Origin: Mycolicibacter kumamotonensis
GTDB lineage: Bacteria; Actinomycetota; Actinomycetes; Mycobacteriales; Mycobacteriaceae
Length of the DNA stretch: 64,000 nucleotides
Direction of reading: 5' to 3'
Assembly: GCF_002086285.1 (NCBI RefSeq)
Contig: NZ_MVHU01000002.1
Span: forward strand, 1-64,000
A model generated the notes under the pieces. It was given only the letters and a program-made list of their open reading frames with translations. It was not told the DNA's origin and ran no database searches. Each line of letters starts with the position of its first letter. Positions within the stretch are counted from its first letter, which is position 1. This document shows, piece after piece, positions 18,253 to 26,062 of the stretch. A program made the translations under genes and the position numbers.

Positions 18253-19431
18253 ATGCCCTCAGTGTCCGCCTCGCAGGCCGCCGAGGCGTGGTTGGCCCTC
18301 AACGCCGACGAGCTGGTCGCCTGGCGGCGGCATCTGCACCGCCACCCGGAACTGAGCCGTCAGGAGTTCGCCACCACCCAGTTCATCGCCGAACGACTGG
18401 CCGGTGCCGGCCTCAACCCCAAGGTGCTGCCCGCCGGAACCGGCCTGATCTGCGATTTCGGCCCCGAGGACGGACCCCGGATCGCGTTGCGGGCCGACAT
18501 CGACGCCCTGCCGATGACCGAGCAGACCGGGGCGCCGTACTCCTCGCTGGTGCCCGGGGTGACGCACGCCTGCGGCCACGACGCGCACACCGCGATCCTG
18601 CTGGGTGCCGCGCTGGCGCTGGCCTCGGCGCCGCAACTGCCGGTCGGGGTGCGGCTGGTGTTCCAGGCCGCCGAGGAGCTGATGCCCGGCGGCGCGATCG
18701 ACGCGATCGCGGCCGGGGTGCTCACCGGGGTCAGCCGGATCTTCGCGCTGCACTGCGATCCGCGGCTGCAGGTCGGCCGGGTGGCAACCATCCCGGGGCC
18801 GATCACCTCGGCGGCCGACACCATCGAGATCACCGTCGGCGGCCCCGGCGGCCACACCTCCCGGCCGCACCTGACCGCCGACCTGGTTTACGGGCTGGGC
18901 GTGCTGATCACCGGGCTGCCCGGCGTTCTGTCGCGGCGCATCGACCCGCGGAACAGCACGGTGATGGTGTGGGGGGCGGTCAACTCCGGGGCGGCCGCCA
19001 ACGCGATTCCGCAGGCCGGGCGGTTGGCGGGCACCGTGCGCACCGCCAGCCGCGAGACCTGGTTGGCGATGCAGGGCATCATCGAGGACGCGGTGGCCTC
19101 GTTATTGGCGCCACTGAACATCAACCACACGCTGTACTACCACCGCGGGGTCCCGCCGGTGGTCAACGAAGCGGTGTCGACGCGGATGCTCACCCACGCG
19201 ATCGAGGCCGTCGGGCCCGAGGTGCTGGCCGAGACCCGGCAGTCCGGTGGGGGCGAGGACTTCTCCTGGTATCTCGAGCAGGTGCCCGGCGCGATGGCCC
19301 GGCTCGGGGTGTGGCCGGGCAGCGGGCCGCAGTTGGATCTGCACCAGCCCACGTTCGATCTCGACGAGCGGGCGCTGGGGATCGGGGTGCGGGTGATGGC
19401 CGGCATCATCGACCAGGCCGCGCTGGGCTAA
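18253..19431 (+). CDS. amiA: M20-family amidohydrolase (N-acyl amino acid hydrolase type)
   Basis: 392 aa. Probable zinc peptidase or amidohydrolase of the M20D (hippurate hydrolase/IAA-amide hydrolase) group, cleaving N-acyl amino acids. Visible are [32 protein letters not shown], the metal site [30 protein letters not shown], a dimerisation domain with [11 protein letters not shown], and [18 protein letters not shown] with the last metal ligands. It resembles M. tuberculosis AmiA1 (Rv3305c); the neighbouring amiB1 seen there is absent here. ATG 18253 has GATACT 6 nt upstream, so it may be leaderless. Divergent from deoD. Confidence 0.88.
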   Translation: MPSVSASQAAEAWLALNADELVAWRRHLHRHPELSRQEFATTQFIAERLAGAGLNPKVLPAGTGLICDFGPEDGPRIALRADIDALPMTEQTGAPYSSLVPGVTHACGHDAHTAILLGAALALASAPQLPVGVRLVFQAAEELMPGGAIDAIAAGVLTGVSRIFALHCDPRLQVGRVATIPGPITSAADTIEITVGGPGGHTSRPHLTADLVYGLGVLITGLPGVLSRRIDPRNSTVMVWGAVNSGAAANAIPQAGRLAGTVRTASRETWLAMQGIIEDAVASLLAPLNINHTLYYHRGVPPVVNEAVSTRMLTHAIEAVGPEVLAETRQSGGGEDFSWYLEQVPGAMARLGVWPGSGPQLDLHQPTFDLDERALGIGVRVMAGIIDQAALG

Positions 19432-19446
19432 CCCCCGTTCTTTGTT

Positions 19447-19512
19447 GGCGCGAGCGTGCGTGTTTGCACGCCGACACGCCGCAAATTCTGTACAACTGCG
19501 CACCCTCGTGGG
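19447..19512 (+). repeat. Left arm of a long imperfect inverted repeat flanking the DUF559 gene
   Basis: About 66 bp that matches, in reverse complement, the segment at 20525-20591 with roughly 85% identity by eye. Shared blocks are GCGAGCGTGCGTGTT, CGACACGCCGCAAA, TCTGTACA and GCACCCTCG. The arm also holds a short internal hairpin (GCGTGC / GCACGC). It lies 15 bp past the amiA stop. Confidence 0.75.
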
Positions 19513-19611
19513 CCGGTCGACCGTGCACAGTCCGATGGTTATCCACAATTTCGCGCCCCCGGGGCCTGGTGCGTAAGGCCGCGTTGGTGTTTCGCGCCGA
19601 CGATCTGCGGC

Positions 19612-20496
19612 ATGGACCTGCGCCTGCGTCAACTGCTCGATCGTCAGGGTGGGGTGGTGACGTCTGCCCAGGCGTTGACCTTCCTCACTCGCCGCGGCCT
19701 CGAATCGGAGCTCAAACATGGTCCACTGCAAAAGATTTGGTACGGCATCTACAGTGACAGGGAGCTGAGCGCCGAGCTGCAGCTGCGTGGCCTGGATCTT
19801 GCGACGGGTACCACGGTCGCGGTCTGTTTGGGGACCGCGGCCGCGGCGTACGGCTTCGACACCGAGGAGCCGGTCGATCTGCACGTCCTCAATCCGACAG
19901 GCCACCAACTGCGGTCGGCCGACGGATTGGTGGTGCACCGGCGCGAGGGCGCACCACTGAGCGAAGTCGACGGCCGGCCGGCGACCGCGCCGGCGTGGAC
20001 CGCGATCGAGGTGGCCCGCTCCTTGCGCCGGCCAAGGGCGTTGGCGACGCTGGACGCCGCGCTGCGCAGCGGCACCTGCACCCGCGGTGAGCTGCAGCGG
20101 GCGGCCCTCCGCCAGGCCGGCCGGCGCGGCATCGTGGCGGTGCGTGATCTGCTGCCGCTCGCCGACTCGCGGGCGGATTCGGAGATGGAGAGCGAGTCGC
20201 GGCTGATGATGATCGACGGCGGTCTGCCGTTGCCGGTTCTGCAGTACCCGATCGTGGATCGCGATCATCGGACCTGGCGGGTCGATTTCGCCTGGCCCGA
20301 GCAGCGGCTCGCGGTCGAATACGACGGCGTGGTCTGGCATGAGGGACCGGAGGCGTTCGCCTACGAACGTCAGCGGCGCGCCGCGTTGCAGGAGGTGGGC
20401 TGGGTGGTCATTCCGATCATCGCCGACGACGTCCGGCGCCGGCCCTGGCAGACCATCCGCCGCATTGAGACGCATCTGGCGCGCGCGGCCGCCTGA
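19612..20496 (+). CDS. AbiEi-type/DUF559 protein with restriction-like endonuclease fold
   Basis: 294 aa from the ATG at 19612. The N-terminal part (LRQLLDRQGGVVTSAQALTF) looks like the winged-helix found at the N-terminus of AbiEi-type antitoxins. The middle part has the AbiEi-like core VHRREGAPLSEVDGRPAT and AWTAIEVARSL. The C-terminal 80 residues are a DUF559 domain of the PD-(D/E)XK nuclease superfamily, with VDFAWPEQRLAVEYDG (Asp...Glu-x-Asp) and a final RRRAAL-type and VVIPIIADD strand-helix element. No partner toxin (AbiEii nucleotidyltransferase) is adjacent. The gene sits alone between the arms of a 66-bp inverted repeat, in a place where M. tuberculosis has amiA1 next to Rv3304. It is likely an accessory or mobile unit; its function in the cell is unknown. 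Confidence 0.8.
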   Translation: MDLRLRQLLDRQGGVVTSAQALTFLTRRGLESELKHGPLQKIWYGIYSDRELSAELQLRGLDLATGTTVAVCLGTAAAAYGFDTEEPVDLHVLNPTGHQLRSADGLVVHRREGAPLSEVDGRPATAPAWTAIEVARSLRRPRALATLDAALRSGTCTRGELQRAALRQAGRRGIVAVRDLLPLADSRADSEMESESRLMMIDGGLPLPVLQYPIVDRDHRTWRVDFAWPEQRLAVEYDGVVWHEGPEAFAYERQRRAALQEVGWVVIPIIADDVRRRPWQTIRRIETHLARAAA

Positions 20497-20524
20497 CCGG
20501 CCACGTCCGAGCCCCCGCTAAGAC

Positions 20525-20591
20525 CCTCGCGAGGGTGCACAGATGTACAGATTTTGCGGCGTGTCGCCGGGCTAACACGCACGCTCGCGAC
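20525..20591 (-). repeat. Right arm of the inverted repeat flanking the DUF559 gene
   Basis: Reverse complement of the left arm at 19447-19512 with about ten differences. It begins with a perfect 14-bp palindrome ACCCTCGCGAGGGT (20523-20536) that is degenerate in the left arm. It ends 13 bp before the stop of the next gene. Confidence 0.75.
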
Positions 20592-20604
20592 AAGGAGAGG
20601 GGCG

Positions 20605-21096
20605 TTAGCTCCCCGGGCCGATGTTGCGGGCCGGGCGGGTTTGCAGGTTGCGCACGTATTCCTCTGGCGCACCGGCGATCTGGGCGGCCTCGGCGACCAC
20701 GCCCAGGTAGCGCGCCGAGGGCAGCCCGCCCTCCCAGGCGTCCACCACATACAGCCAGGCCAGCACCGGCTCGGGGGCCCGGTCGTCGGGATCCGATGTG
20801 ATCCCGTCCACCCGGTCCACCCGGCAGCGGATCTTCTTGTGGATTCCGAAGTCTGAACCCTCCCAGCGGTCCATATTCTTCTCGTCCTCGGGGGTCACGT
20901 CGTAGAGGACGACGAACACGCTCGACCCCGGGTCCTCGACCACGGTCGCCAGCGCGCCCTCCCAGCCGATGTCCTCGCCGGCGAACGTCAGCCGCCAGCC
21001 GTGGATCCAGCCGGTGCCGGTCATCGGGGAGTGCGGTGCCCGCTGCAGCATCTGCTCGGGATGCATGTTCGACCCGTAGGCGGCGTAGAGCGGCAC
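20605..21096 (-). CDS. Gamma-glutamylcyclotransferase-like protein (Rv3304 type)
   Basis: 163 aa from GTG 21096. The N-terminus PLYAAYGSNMHPEQM is the substrate-loop signature of the gamma-glutamylcyclotransferase (AIG2-like) fold. Later blocks are GWRLTFAGEDIGWEGALATVVEDPG, VFVVLYDVTPEDEKNMDRWEG with the acidic Glu expected in the catalytic position, and LPSARYLGVV. It closely matches what I recall of M. tuberculosis Rv3304. The reaction is unproved in this subfamily. On the minus strand TAAGCT lies 7 nt upstream of the GTG, so translation is probably leaderless. Divergent from lpdA with only 42 bp between starts. Confidence 0.85.
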   Translation of the reverse strand: MPLYAAYGSNMHPEQMLQRAPHSPMTGTGWIHGWRLTFAGEDIGWEGALATVVEDPGSSVFVVLYDVTPEDEKNMDRWEGSDFGIHKKIRCRVDRVDGITSDPDDRAPEPVLAWLYVVDAWEGGLPSARYLGVVAEAAQIAGAPEEYVRNLQTRPARNIGPGS

Positions 21097-21103
21097 GGCA
21101 GAA

Positions 21104-21109
21104 AGCTTA
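21104..21109 (-). promoter_or_regulatory. -10 box of a leaderless promoter for the gamma-glutamylcyclotransferase-like gene
   Basis: TAAGCT (TANNNT) on the minus strand, 7 nt before the GTG at 21096. Its -35 region must overlap the opposing lpdA promoter. Confidence 0.55.
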
Positions 21110-21125
21110 AACGCAGCGTCGGCGA

Positions 21126-21131
21126 TAAGTT
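21126..21131 (+). promoter_or_regulatory. -10 box of a leaderless lpdA promoter
   Basis: TAAGTT (TANNNT), 7 nt before GTG 21139. Only 16 bp separate it from the divergent -10 box at 21104-21109. Confidence 0.55.
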
Positions 21132-21138
21132 GGTCGCT

Positions 21139-22563
21139 GTGACATCTGCCTCGACGCGCATCGTGATCATCGGCGGCGGCCCGGCCGGCTATGAGGCCGC
21201 GCTGGTAGCGGCGGCCAAAGGCCCGGAGGCGGTGGCGGTCACCGTGGTCGACTCCGACGGCATCGGCGGTGCCTGCGTGTTGTGGGACTGCGTGCCGTCC
21301 AAAACGTTCATCGCCTCGTCCGGGGTGCGCACCGAGTTGCGGCGGGCCCCCGGCCTGGGCTTCGACATCCACTTCACCGACGCCGAGATCGAACTGGAGC
21401 AGATTCACGAGCGGGTCAAGGCACTGGCCGCGGCGCAGTCCGCCGACATCCGCACCCAACTGGTCAACACCGGCATCGACGTCATCGCCGGCCGGGGCGA
21501 GCTGATCGACCCCGAGCCGGGCCTAGCGCACCACCGGATTCAGGTCACCGAGCACGACGGCGCGCAGCGCGTGCTCGACGCCGACGTGGTGCTGATCGCC
21601 ACCGGCGCCAGTCCGCGCACCCTGGCCCACGCCGAGCCTGACGGCGAGCGGATCCTGACCTGGCGCCAGCTCTACGACCTGCGCACGCTGCCCGAGCACC
21701 TGGTGGTGGTGGGCTCCGGGGTGACCGGCGCGGAGTTCGTCAACGCCTACACCGAACTCGGCGTGAAGGTGACGGTGGTGGCCAGCCGCGACCGGGTGCT
21801 GCCGCACGAGGACCCCGACGCGGCCCGGGTGCTGGAGCGCTCGTTCGCCGAGCGCGGCGTCACCCTGGTCAAAAACGCCCGGGCCGCCTCGGTGACCCGC
21901 GACGGCGACGGAGTGCTGGTCACCATGACCGACGGGCGCACCGTGACCGGCAGCCACGCGCTGATGACGGTCGGCTCGGTGCCCAACACCTCCGGGCTGG
22001 GCCTGGAGCGGGTCGGTATCGAACTCGGGCCCGGCAACTATCTGCCGGTGGACCGGGTGTCGCGGACGTCGGTTTCCGGGATCTACGCCGCCGGGGACTG
22101 CACCGGCCTGCTACCACTGGCCTCGGTGGCGGCCATGCAGGGCCGGATCGCGATGTATCACGCCCTGGGGGAAGCGGTGACCCCGATCCGGCTGCGCACG
22201 GTGGCAGCGGCGGTGTTCACCCGGCCCGAGATCGCCGCGGTCGGGGTCCCGCAGTCCCAGATCGACGACGGCACGGTGCCCGCGCGCACCGTCATGCTGC
22301 CGTTGCAGACCAACGCCCGGGCCAAGATGAGCCGGATGCGGCACGGTTTCCTCAAGTTGTTCTGCCGGCCGGCCACCGGGGTGGTGATCGGCGGGGTGGT
22401 GGTGGCCCCGATCGCCTCCGAGCTGATCCTGCCGATCGCGCTGGCGGTGCAGAACCGCATCACCGTGTCCGACCTGGCGCAGACGCTGGCGGTGTACCCG
22501 TCGCTGTCGGGCTCGCTCACCGAGGCCGGCCGCCGGTTGATGACGCACGACGATCTGGACTGA
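21139..22563 (+). CDS. lpdA: LpdA-type flavoprotein disulfide reductase / NAD(P)H-quinone reductase
   Basis: 474 aa from GTG 21139. It is a class I pyridine nucleotide-disulfide oxidoreductase with FAD motif RIVIIGGGPAGYEAA, NAD(P) motif VVVGSGVTGAEFVNAY and second FAD motif GIYAAGDCTGLLPLAS. It is close to M. tuberculosis Rv3303c (LpdA), which is reported to be a quinone reductase because it lacks one redox cysteine and the His-Glu pair. Here residues 46-51 read CVLWDC, so a complete CX4C is present where the M. tuberculosis protein has Ala-x4-Cys. The C-terminal HxHPTxxE of true lipoamide dehydrogenases is still missing (YPSLSGSLTEA instead). Lipoamide dehydrogenase activity is therefore unlikely, but a redox disulfide is possible. 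Leaderless start; glpD follows. Confidence 0.9.
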   Translation: MTSASTRIVIIGGGPAGYEAALVAAAKGPEAVAVTVVDSDGIGGACVLWDCVPSKTFIASSGVRTELRRAPGLGFDIHFTDAEIELEQIHERVKALAAAQSADIRTQLVNTGIDVIAGRGELIDPEPGLAHHRIQVTEHDGAQRVLDADVVLIATGASPRTLAHAEPDGERILTWRQLYDLRTLPEHLVVVGSGVTGAEFVNAYTELGVKVTVVASRDRVLPHEDPDAARVLERSFAERGVTLVKNARAASVTRDGDGVLVTMTDGRTVTGSHALMTVGSVPNTSGLGLERVGIELGPGNYLPVDRVSRTSVSGIYAAGDCTGLLPLASVAAMQGRIAMYHALGEAVTPIRLRTVAAAVFTRPEIAAVGVPQSQIDDGTVPARTVMLPLQTNARAKMSRMRHGFLKLFCRPATGVVIGGVVVAPIASELILPIALAVQNRITVSDLAQTLAVYPSLSGSLTEAGRRLMTHDDLD

Positions 22564-22616
22564 AGTTCCGAAGCCGTGAGGCCGGTGTCACACCCCGGCA
22601 GCCGACCCCCGCCACG

Positions 22617-22622
22617 TAGCCT
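22617..22622 (+). promoter_or_regulatory. -10 box of a leaderless glpD promoter
   Basis: TAGCCT (TANNNT) 7 nt before GTG 22630. There is no Shine-Dalgarno sequence upstream of that GTG. Confidence 0.5.
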
Positions 22623-22629
22623 GGCAGTC

Positions 22630-24342
22630 GTGAGCACGCTGGGACCTGACCAACGAGCACAAGCCTGGGAACGCCTCGGTACCGAGCAGTTCGACGTGGT
22701 GGTGATCGGCGGGGGCGTGGTGGGCACCGGGTGCGCGCTCGACGCCGCCACCCGTGGCCTCAAGGTGGCGCTCGTCGAGGCCCGGGACTTCGCCGCCGGC
22801 ACCTCGAGCCGAAGCTCGAAGATGTTCCACGGCGGGCTGCGGTATCTCGAGCAACTGGAGTTCGGCCTGGTGCGCGAAGCGCTGCACGAACGCGAGTTGT
22901 CGCTGACCACGCTGGCGCCGCACCTGGTCAAACCGTTGCCGTTTCTCTACCCGCTGACCCAGCGCTGGTGGGAGCGGCCGTACGTGGCCGCCGGGATCTT
23001 CCTCTACGACCAGCTCGGTGGAGCCAAATCTGTTCCCGCGCAACGTCATCTGACCCGCGCCGGCGCGCTGCGGCTATGCCCGGGGCTCAAGCGCAGCGCG
23101 CTGATCGGCGGTATCCGCTACTACGACACCGTCGTCGACGACGCCCGGCACACCCTGACCGTCGGCCGTACCGCGGCGCACTACGGGGCCGTCATCCGCA
23201 CCTCGACTCAGGTGGTGGCGCTGAAACGCGAAGGCGACCGGGTGACCGGGGTGGCCGTCCGCGACTCCGAGGACGGCGCGACCACCGAAGTGCACGGCCA
23301 TGTCGTGGTCAACGCCACCGGGGTGTGGACCGATGAGATCCAGGCGCTGTCGCGCCAGCGCGGCCGCTTCCACGTCCGGGCCTCCAAGGGTGTGCACATC
23401 GTGGTGCCGCGCGACCGGATCGTCAGCGAGGCGGCGATCATCCTGCGCACCGAGAAGTCGGTGCTGTTCGTCATCCCGTGGGGCACGCACTGGATCATCG
23501 GCACCACCGACACCGACTGGAACCTGGACCTGGCTCACCCGGCCGCCACCAAGGCCGACATCGACTATCTGCTGACCAACGTCAACACCGCGCTGGCCAC
23601 CCCGCTGAGCCACGCCGACATCGAGGGTGTCTACGCCGGGCTGCGGCCGCTGCTGGCCGGGGAGAACGACGACACCTCCAAGCTGTCGCGTGAGCACGCG
23701 GTGGCCGTGCCGGCGCCGGGCCTGGTGGCCATCGCCGGCGGCAAGTACACCACCTACCGGGTGATGGCCGCCGACGCGATCGACGCCGCCGCCGAGTACA
23801 TCCCTACCCGGGTGGCGCCCTCGATCACCGAGAAGGTGCCGCTGCTGGGCGCCGACGGTTACTTCGCGCTGGTCAACCAGACCGAGCACGTCGGGGCGGA
23901 ACAGGACCTGCACCCCTACCGAGTGCGCCACCTGCTGGACCGTTACGGCTCACTGATCCACGACGTGCTGGCGCTGGCCGACGGCAGTCCGGATCTGTTG
24001 GACCCGATCGCTGAGGCGCCCACCTATCTCAAGGTGGAAGTCGCCTACGCCGTGGCCGCCGAGGGCGCTTTGCACCTGGAGGACGTGCTGGCCCGGCGGA
24101 CCCGGATCTCCATCGAATACGCCCACCGCGGGGTGAACTGCGCCCGCGAGGTCGCCGAGGTGATGGCTCCGGTGCTCGGCTGGGACGACGCCGCCGTCGA
24201 GGCGGAAGTGGCCAACTACACCGCCCGGGTGGAGGCGGAGATCCTGTCGCAGGAACAGCCCGACGACGCCTCTGCGGACGCGTTGCGCGCGAGGGCGCCC
24301 GAAGCCAGGACCGAGATTCTGGAGCCGATTCCGCTTCCATGA
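22630..24342 (+). CDS. glpD: Aerobic glycerol-3-phosphate dehydrogenase
   Basis: 570 aa from GTG 22630 (VSTLGPDQRAQAWERLGTEQF). The frame stays open back to a GTG at 22576, but the TANNNT box just upstream of 22630 favours the shorter form. It oxidises glycerol-3-phosphate to dihydroxyacetone phosphate at the membrane and passes electrons to quinone. FAD motif VVVIGGGVVGTGCALDAATRG; GlpD signatures SSRSSKMFHGGLRYLEQLEFGLV, YYDTVVDDAR, WGTHWIIGTTDTDWN, IAGGKYTTYRVMA and a C-terminal alpha-helical domain. It corresponds to M. tuberculosis GlpD2 (Rv3302c). The phoY1 gene that follows in M. tuberculosis is missing here. Confidence 0.95.
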   Translation: MSTLGPDQRAQAWERLGTEQFDVVVIGGGVVGTGCALDAATRGLKVALVEARDFAAGTSSRSSKMFHGGLRYLEQLEFGLVREALHERELSLTTLAPHLVKPLPFLYPLTQRWWERPYVAAGIFLYDQLGGAKSVPAQRHLTRAGALRLCPGLKRSALIGGIRYYDTVVDDARHTLTVGRTAAHYGAVIRTSTQVVALKREGDRVTGVAVRDSEDGATTEVHGHVVVNATGVWTDEIQALSRQRGRFHVRASKGVHIVVPRDRIVSEAAIILRTEKSVLFVIPWGTHWIIGTTDTDWNLDLAHPAATKADIDYLLTNVNTALATPLSHADIEGVYAGLRPLLAGENDDTSKLSREHAVAVPAPGLVAIAGGKYTTYRVMAADAIDAAAEYIPTRVAPSITEKVPLLGADGYFALVNQTEHVGAEQDLHPYRVRHLLDRYGSLIHDVLALADGSPDLLDPIAEAPTYLKVEVAYAVAAEGALHLEDVLARRTRISIEYAHRGVNCAREVAEVMAPVLGWDDAAVEAEVANYTARVEAEILSQEQPDDASADALRARAPEARTEILEPIPLP

Positions 24343-24418
24343 ACTGGATTTCATTACTGGAGGGATGTTGTCCCTGAAAAATCCATGCGTTTAGTCTGAA
24401 ATAATCATTAACATATGT

Positions 24419-24448
24419 TTGACAGTTATTTGTTAGGGCCATTACTTT
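24419..24448 (+). promoter_or_regulatory. SigA-type promoter of the first exported-protein gene
   Basis: A perfect TTGACA is followed after 18 nt by TACTTT (or after 17 nt by TTACTT). It lies in an unusually AT-rich stretch (24350-24450) 52 bp before the ATG at 24501, which has GGGGAAGG upstream. Confidence 0.5.
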
Positions 24449-24500
24449 CTGCCCATCAGCTGGATCACATGGGGGATCCGGGTACTGGGGAAGGTGGTCC

Positions 24501-25565
24501 ATGTCGGATCTTTCGGGGGTGGCGCGCCCGCACGCGCTGGCGATCAAAGGCGGCACGCTGGCGGCCGCGACCGTTCTTGCCGGCGCCGGCCTGATCGGCG
24601 TCGCGACGGTCGGGCCCCAGCTCTCCGGTGCGCCGTTCGCCGCGGTGCAACACAATGTGGCGCTGGTGGATTTCCCGACGTTCGCCGAGAGTCTGCAGAC
24701 CCTGCTCGACGACATGGGGATGGGCGACCTCAACGCGGTGCTGAGCGGGTTCGGCACCTTCACCGTCGACTCGCCGGTCTCGGGCTTCCTGGCCGCACTC
24801 AACCCCGAGGGCGTCACCTTGAACGGGCTGACCAACATGTTCGGGATCTCGCTGACCGAGCCGCTGTACAGCTCGACGGTCGACTCCCTGCTGGGTCAGG
24901 GCAGCCTGTTCCTGGTCGACGGCGTGCCGATCGGCAACCTCGACCTCGGTGACCTGATCGATCTCGTGCTGGGCGACGGCGCCGGCGAGCATTCGCTGAC
25001 CGACCTGGCCGACGCGGTAGGGCTGGGCTCGATGCTCAGCCAGTACTGGAGCCTGATCAGCGCGCTCGGGCTGGAGAACTTGAATGTTCTCAACTGCACG
25101 CTGACCTGCGGCGGCCTCCTTAGCATCGACACCCACCCCGATCTGACGCTCAACAGCTCGCTGGTCGACTGGCTGAGTGCGATAGTGACGGTTCCCACCA
25201 CGGACGTCACCCAGCACGCAGATACGCTCAACCCATTTGGCGGCACCACTACCGTCGTGCCGGACAGCGGCTACACCCTCGGCGAGTACCTGCACACACT
25301 GCCCGTCAGCGACACCGACAGCACGACCATGGATAACGCAACCCTGGGCTTGCTGTTCAACCTGACGCCGGGCCAGACCTGGGACGAGTACGTCTCCAAC
25401 TTCCCGTTCGGCGGGACGCTGTTGGACCCCTCCGGCGAAACGTGGGGCGAGCAGACCCTGGGCACCCTGCTCAGCAGCTTCCTGCCCGATGACAGCACCC
25501 TGGCCATCACCGGGGACACGCCTATCACCGACATCCTGGAGGCCTTCGGCCTGCTGAACTGGTAG
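24501..25565 (+). CDS. Exported mycobacterial protein of unrecognised family (paralogue A)
   Basis: 354 aa. The N-terminal hydrophobic stretch (about residues 14-38) looks like a signal peptide or anchor. The rest is Leu/Gly/Asp/Thr-rich with few charged residues and short repeating elements of the kind TLG-x-LL...W...GGT-LLDPSG. It is paralogous to the next gene: both have VQHxV-L-x-x-FPTFxESLQTLLD just after the hydrophobic segment, LAALNPEGVTLNGLTN versus LATLNPDGLTLDDVTN, and GGTLLDPSG-TWGEQTLGTLL versus GGTIIDPDG-ILGDETLGALL. Two Cys (in NCTLTCGG) could form a disulfide. I know no function for this family. The pair occupies the position of phoY1 in M. tuberculosis. Confidence 0.8.
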   Translation: MSDLSGVARPHALAIKGGTLAAATVLAGAGLIGVATVGPQLSGAPFAAVQHNVALVDFPTFAESLQTLLDDMGMGDLNAVLSGFGTFTVDSPVSGFLAALNPEGVTLNGLTNMFGISLTEPLYSSTVDSLLGQGSLFLVDGVPIGNLDLGDLIDLVLGDGAGEHSLTDLADAVGLGSMLSQYWSLISALGLENLNVLNCTLTCGGLLSIDTHPDLTLNSSLVDWLSAIVTVPTTDVTQHADTLNPFGGTTTVVPDSGYTLGEYLHTLPVSDTDSTTMDNATLGLLFNLTPGQTWDEYVSNFPFGGTLLDPSGETWGEQTLGTLLSSFLPDDSTLAITGDTPITDILEAFGLLNW

Positions 25566-25582
25566 CAGCTAACCCCCTCACA

Positions 25583-25616
25583 GCACCGCACCCGGACCCC
25601 TCGCCGGGTGCGGTGT
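25583..25616 (+). terminator. Intrinsic-type terminator after exported-protein paralogue A
   Basis: A 12-bp perfect stem CACCGCACCCGG / CCGGGTGCGGTG with an 8-nt loop, 18 bp past the stop codon, followed by TTGTCTTCG. This is a strong GC-rich hairpin with only a weak T-run. Confidence 0.75.
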
Positions 25617-25974
25617 TGTCTTCGTCACAGCGCCCGAAAAAACAAGACTGCTTGCTTTGCTAGCAATTTGCTAACGGCACGGTGCGTATTTCGCTCGTGG
25701 GTCGGTATTGGACAGTATTTGGACACCGTAAATTTCATACCATCGGACCGTTATCGCCGGATGTTAATGCTCGTTCGGCATTGCGTTGGTTTCAAGGCGT
25801 TCCGGCAGTCTGCAATACCTAGAAAATGCTGAGCGAACTGTTATCGCACATCGACATGTGACACGGTGCGACATTCGGTTCTCCCGCCCCAGGGCTTCGC
25901 CGATTAGGAGTGTGAGCTGGGAGATTCCTGCGAATTTCGATTGCTGACGCACACGCAAGAACTCTGCGATCCAG
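25617..25974. other. Non-coding spacer between the two exported-protein paralogues
   Basis: No convincing gene. The stretch is markedly AT-richer than its surroundings and has no codon structure. It holds one copy of a 13-bp sequence GTTAATGCTCGTT (25763-25775) whose second copy (26001-26013) overlaps the promoter of the next gene. A small open frame on the plus strand (25608-25832) has atypical composition and no ribosome site. Confidence 0.6.
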
Positions 25975-26003
25975 TTGACACCAGCCTGAGTACCTAATAA
26001 GTT
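25975..26003 (+). promoter_or_regulatory. SigA-type promoter of exported-protein paralogue B
   Basis: A perfect TTGACA, 17 nt, TAAGTT (TANNNT). The implied transcript starts near 26010 and has a leader of about 50 nt before ATG 26063. This is the best consensus promoter in the window. Confidence 0.7.
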
Positions 26004-26062
26004 AATGCTCGTTGTTGAAACCACAACGCGATTTTGTTTGATCCCTGAAGGGGGCCTGATAC

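Noticed and set aside
19447-20591. The inverted repeat as terminal repeats of a classical insertion sequence
   Set aside because: The enclosed gene has no transposase motif (no DDE, HUH or serine/tyrosine recombinase) and I see no target-site duplication next to the arms, so it is not called an IS element.
25608-25832. 74-codon frame in the spacer between the exported-protein paralogues
   Set aside because: Codon usage is unlike the genome (AT-rich, no GC3 bias), no Shine-Dalgarno sequence, and it overlaps a terminator hairpin.
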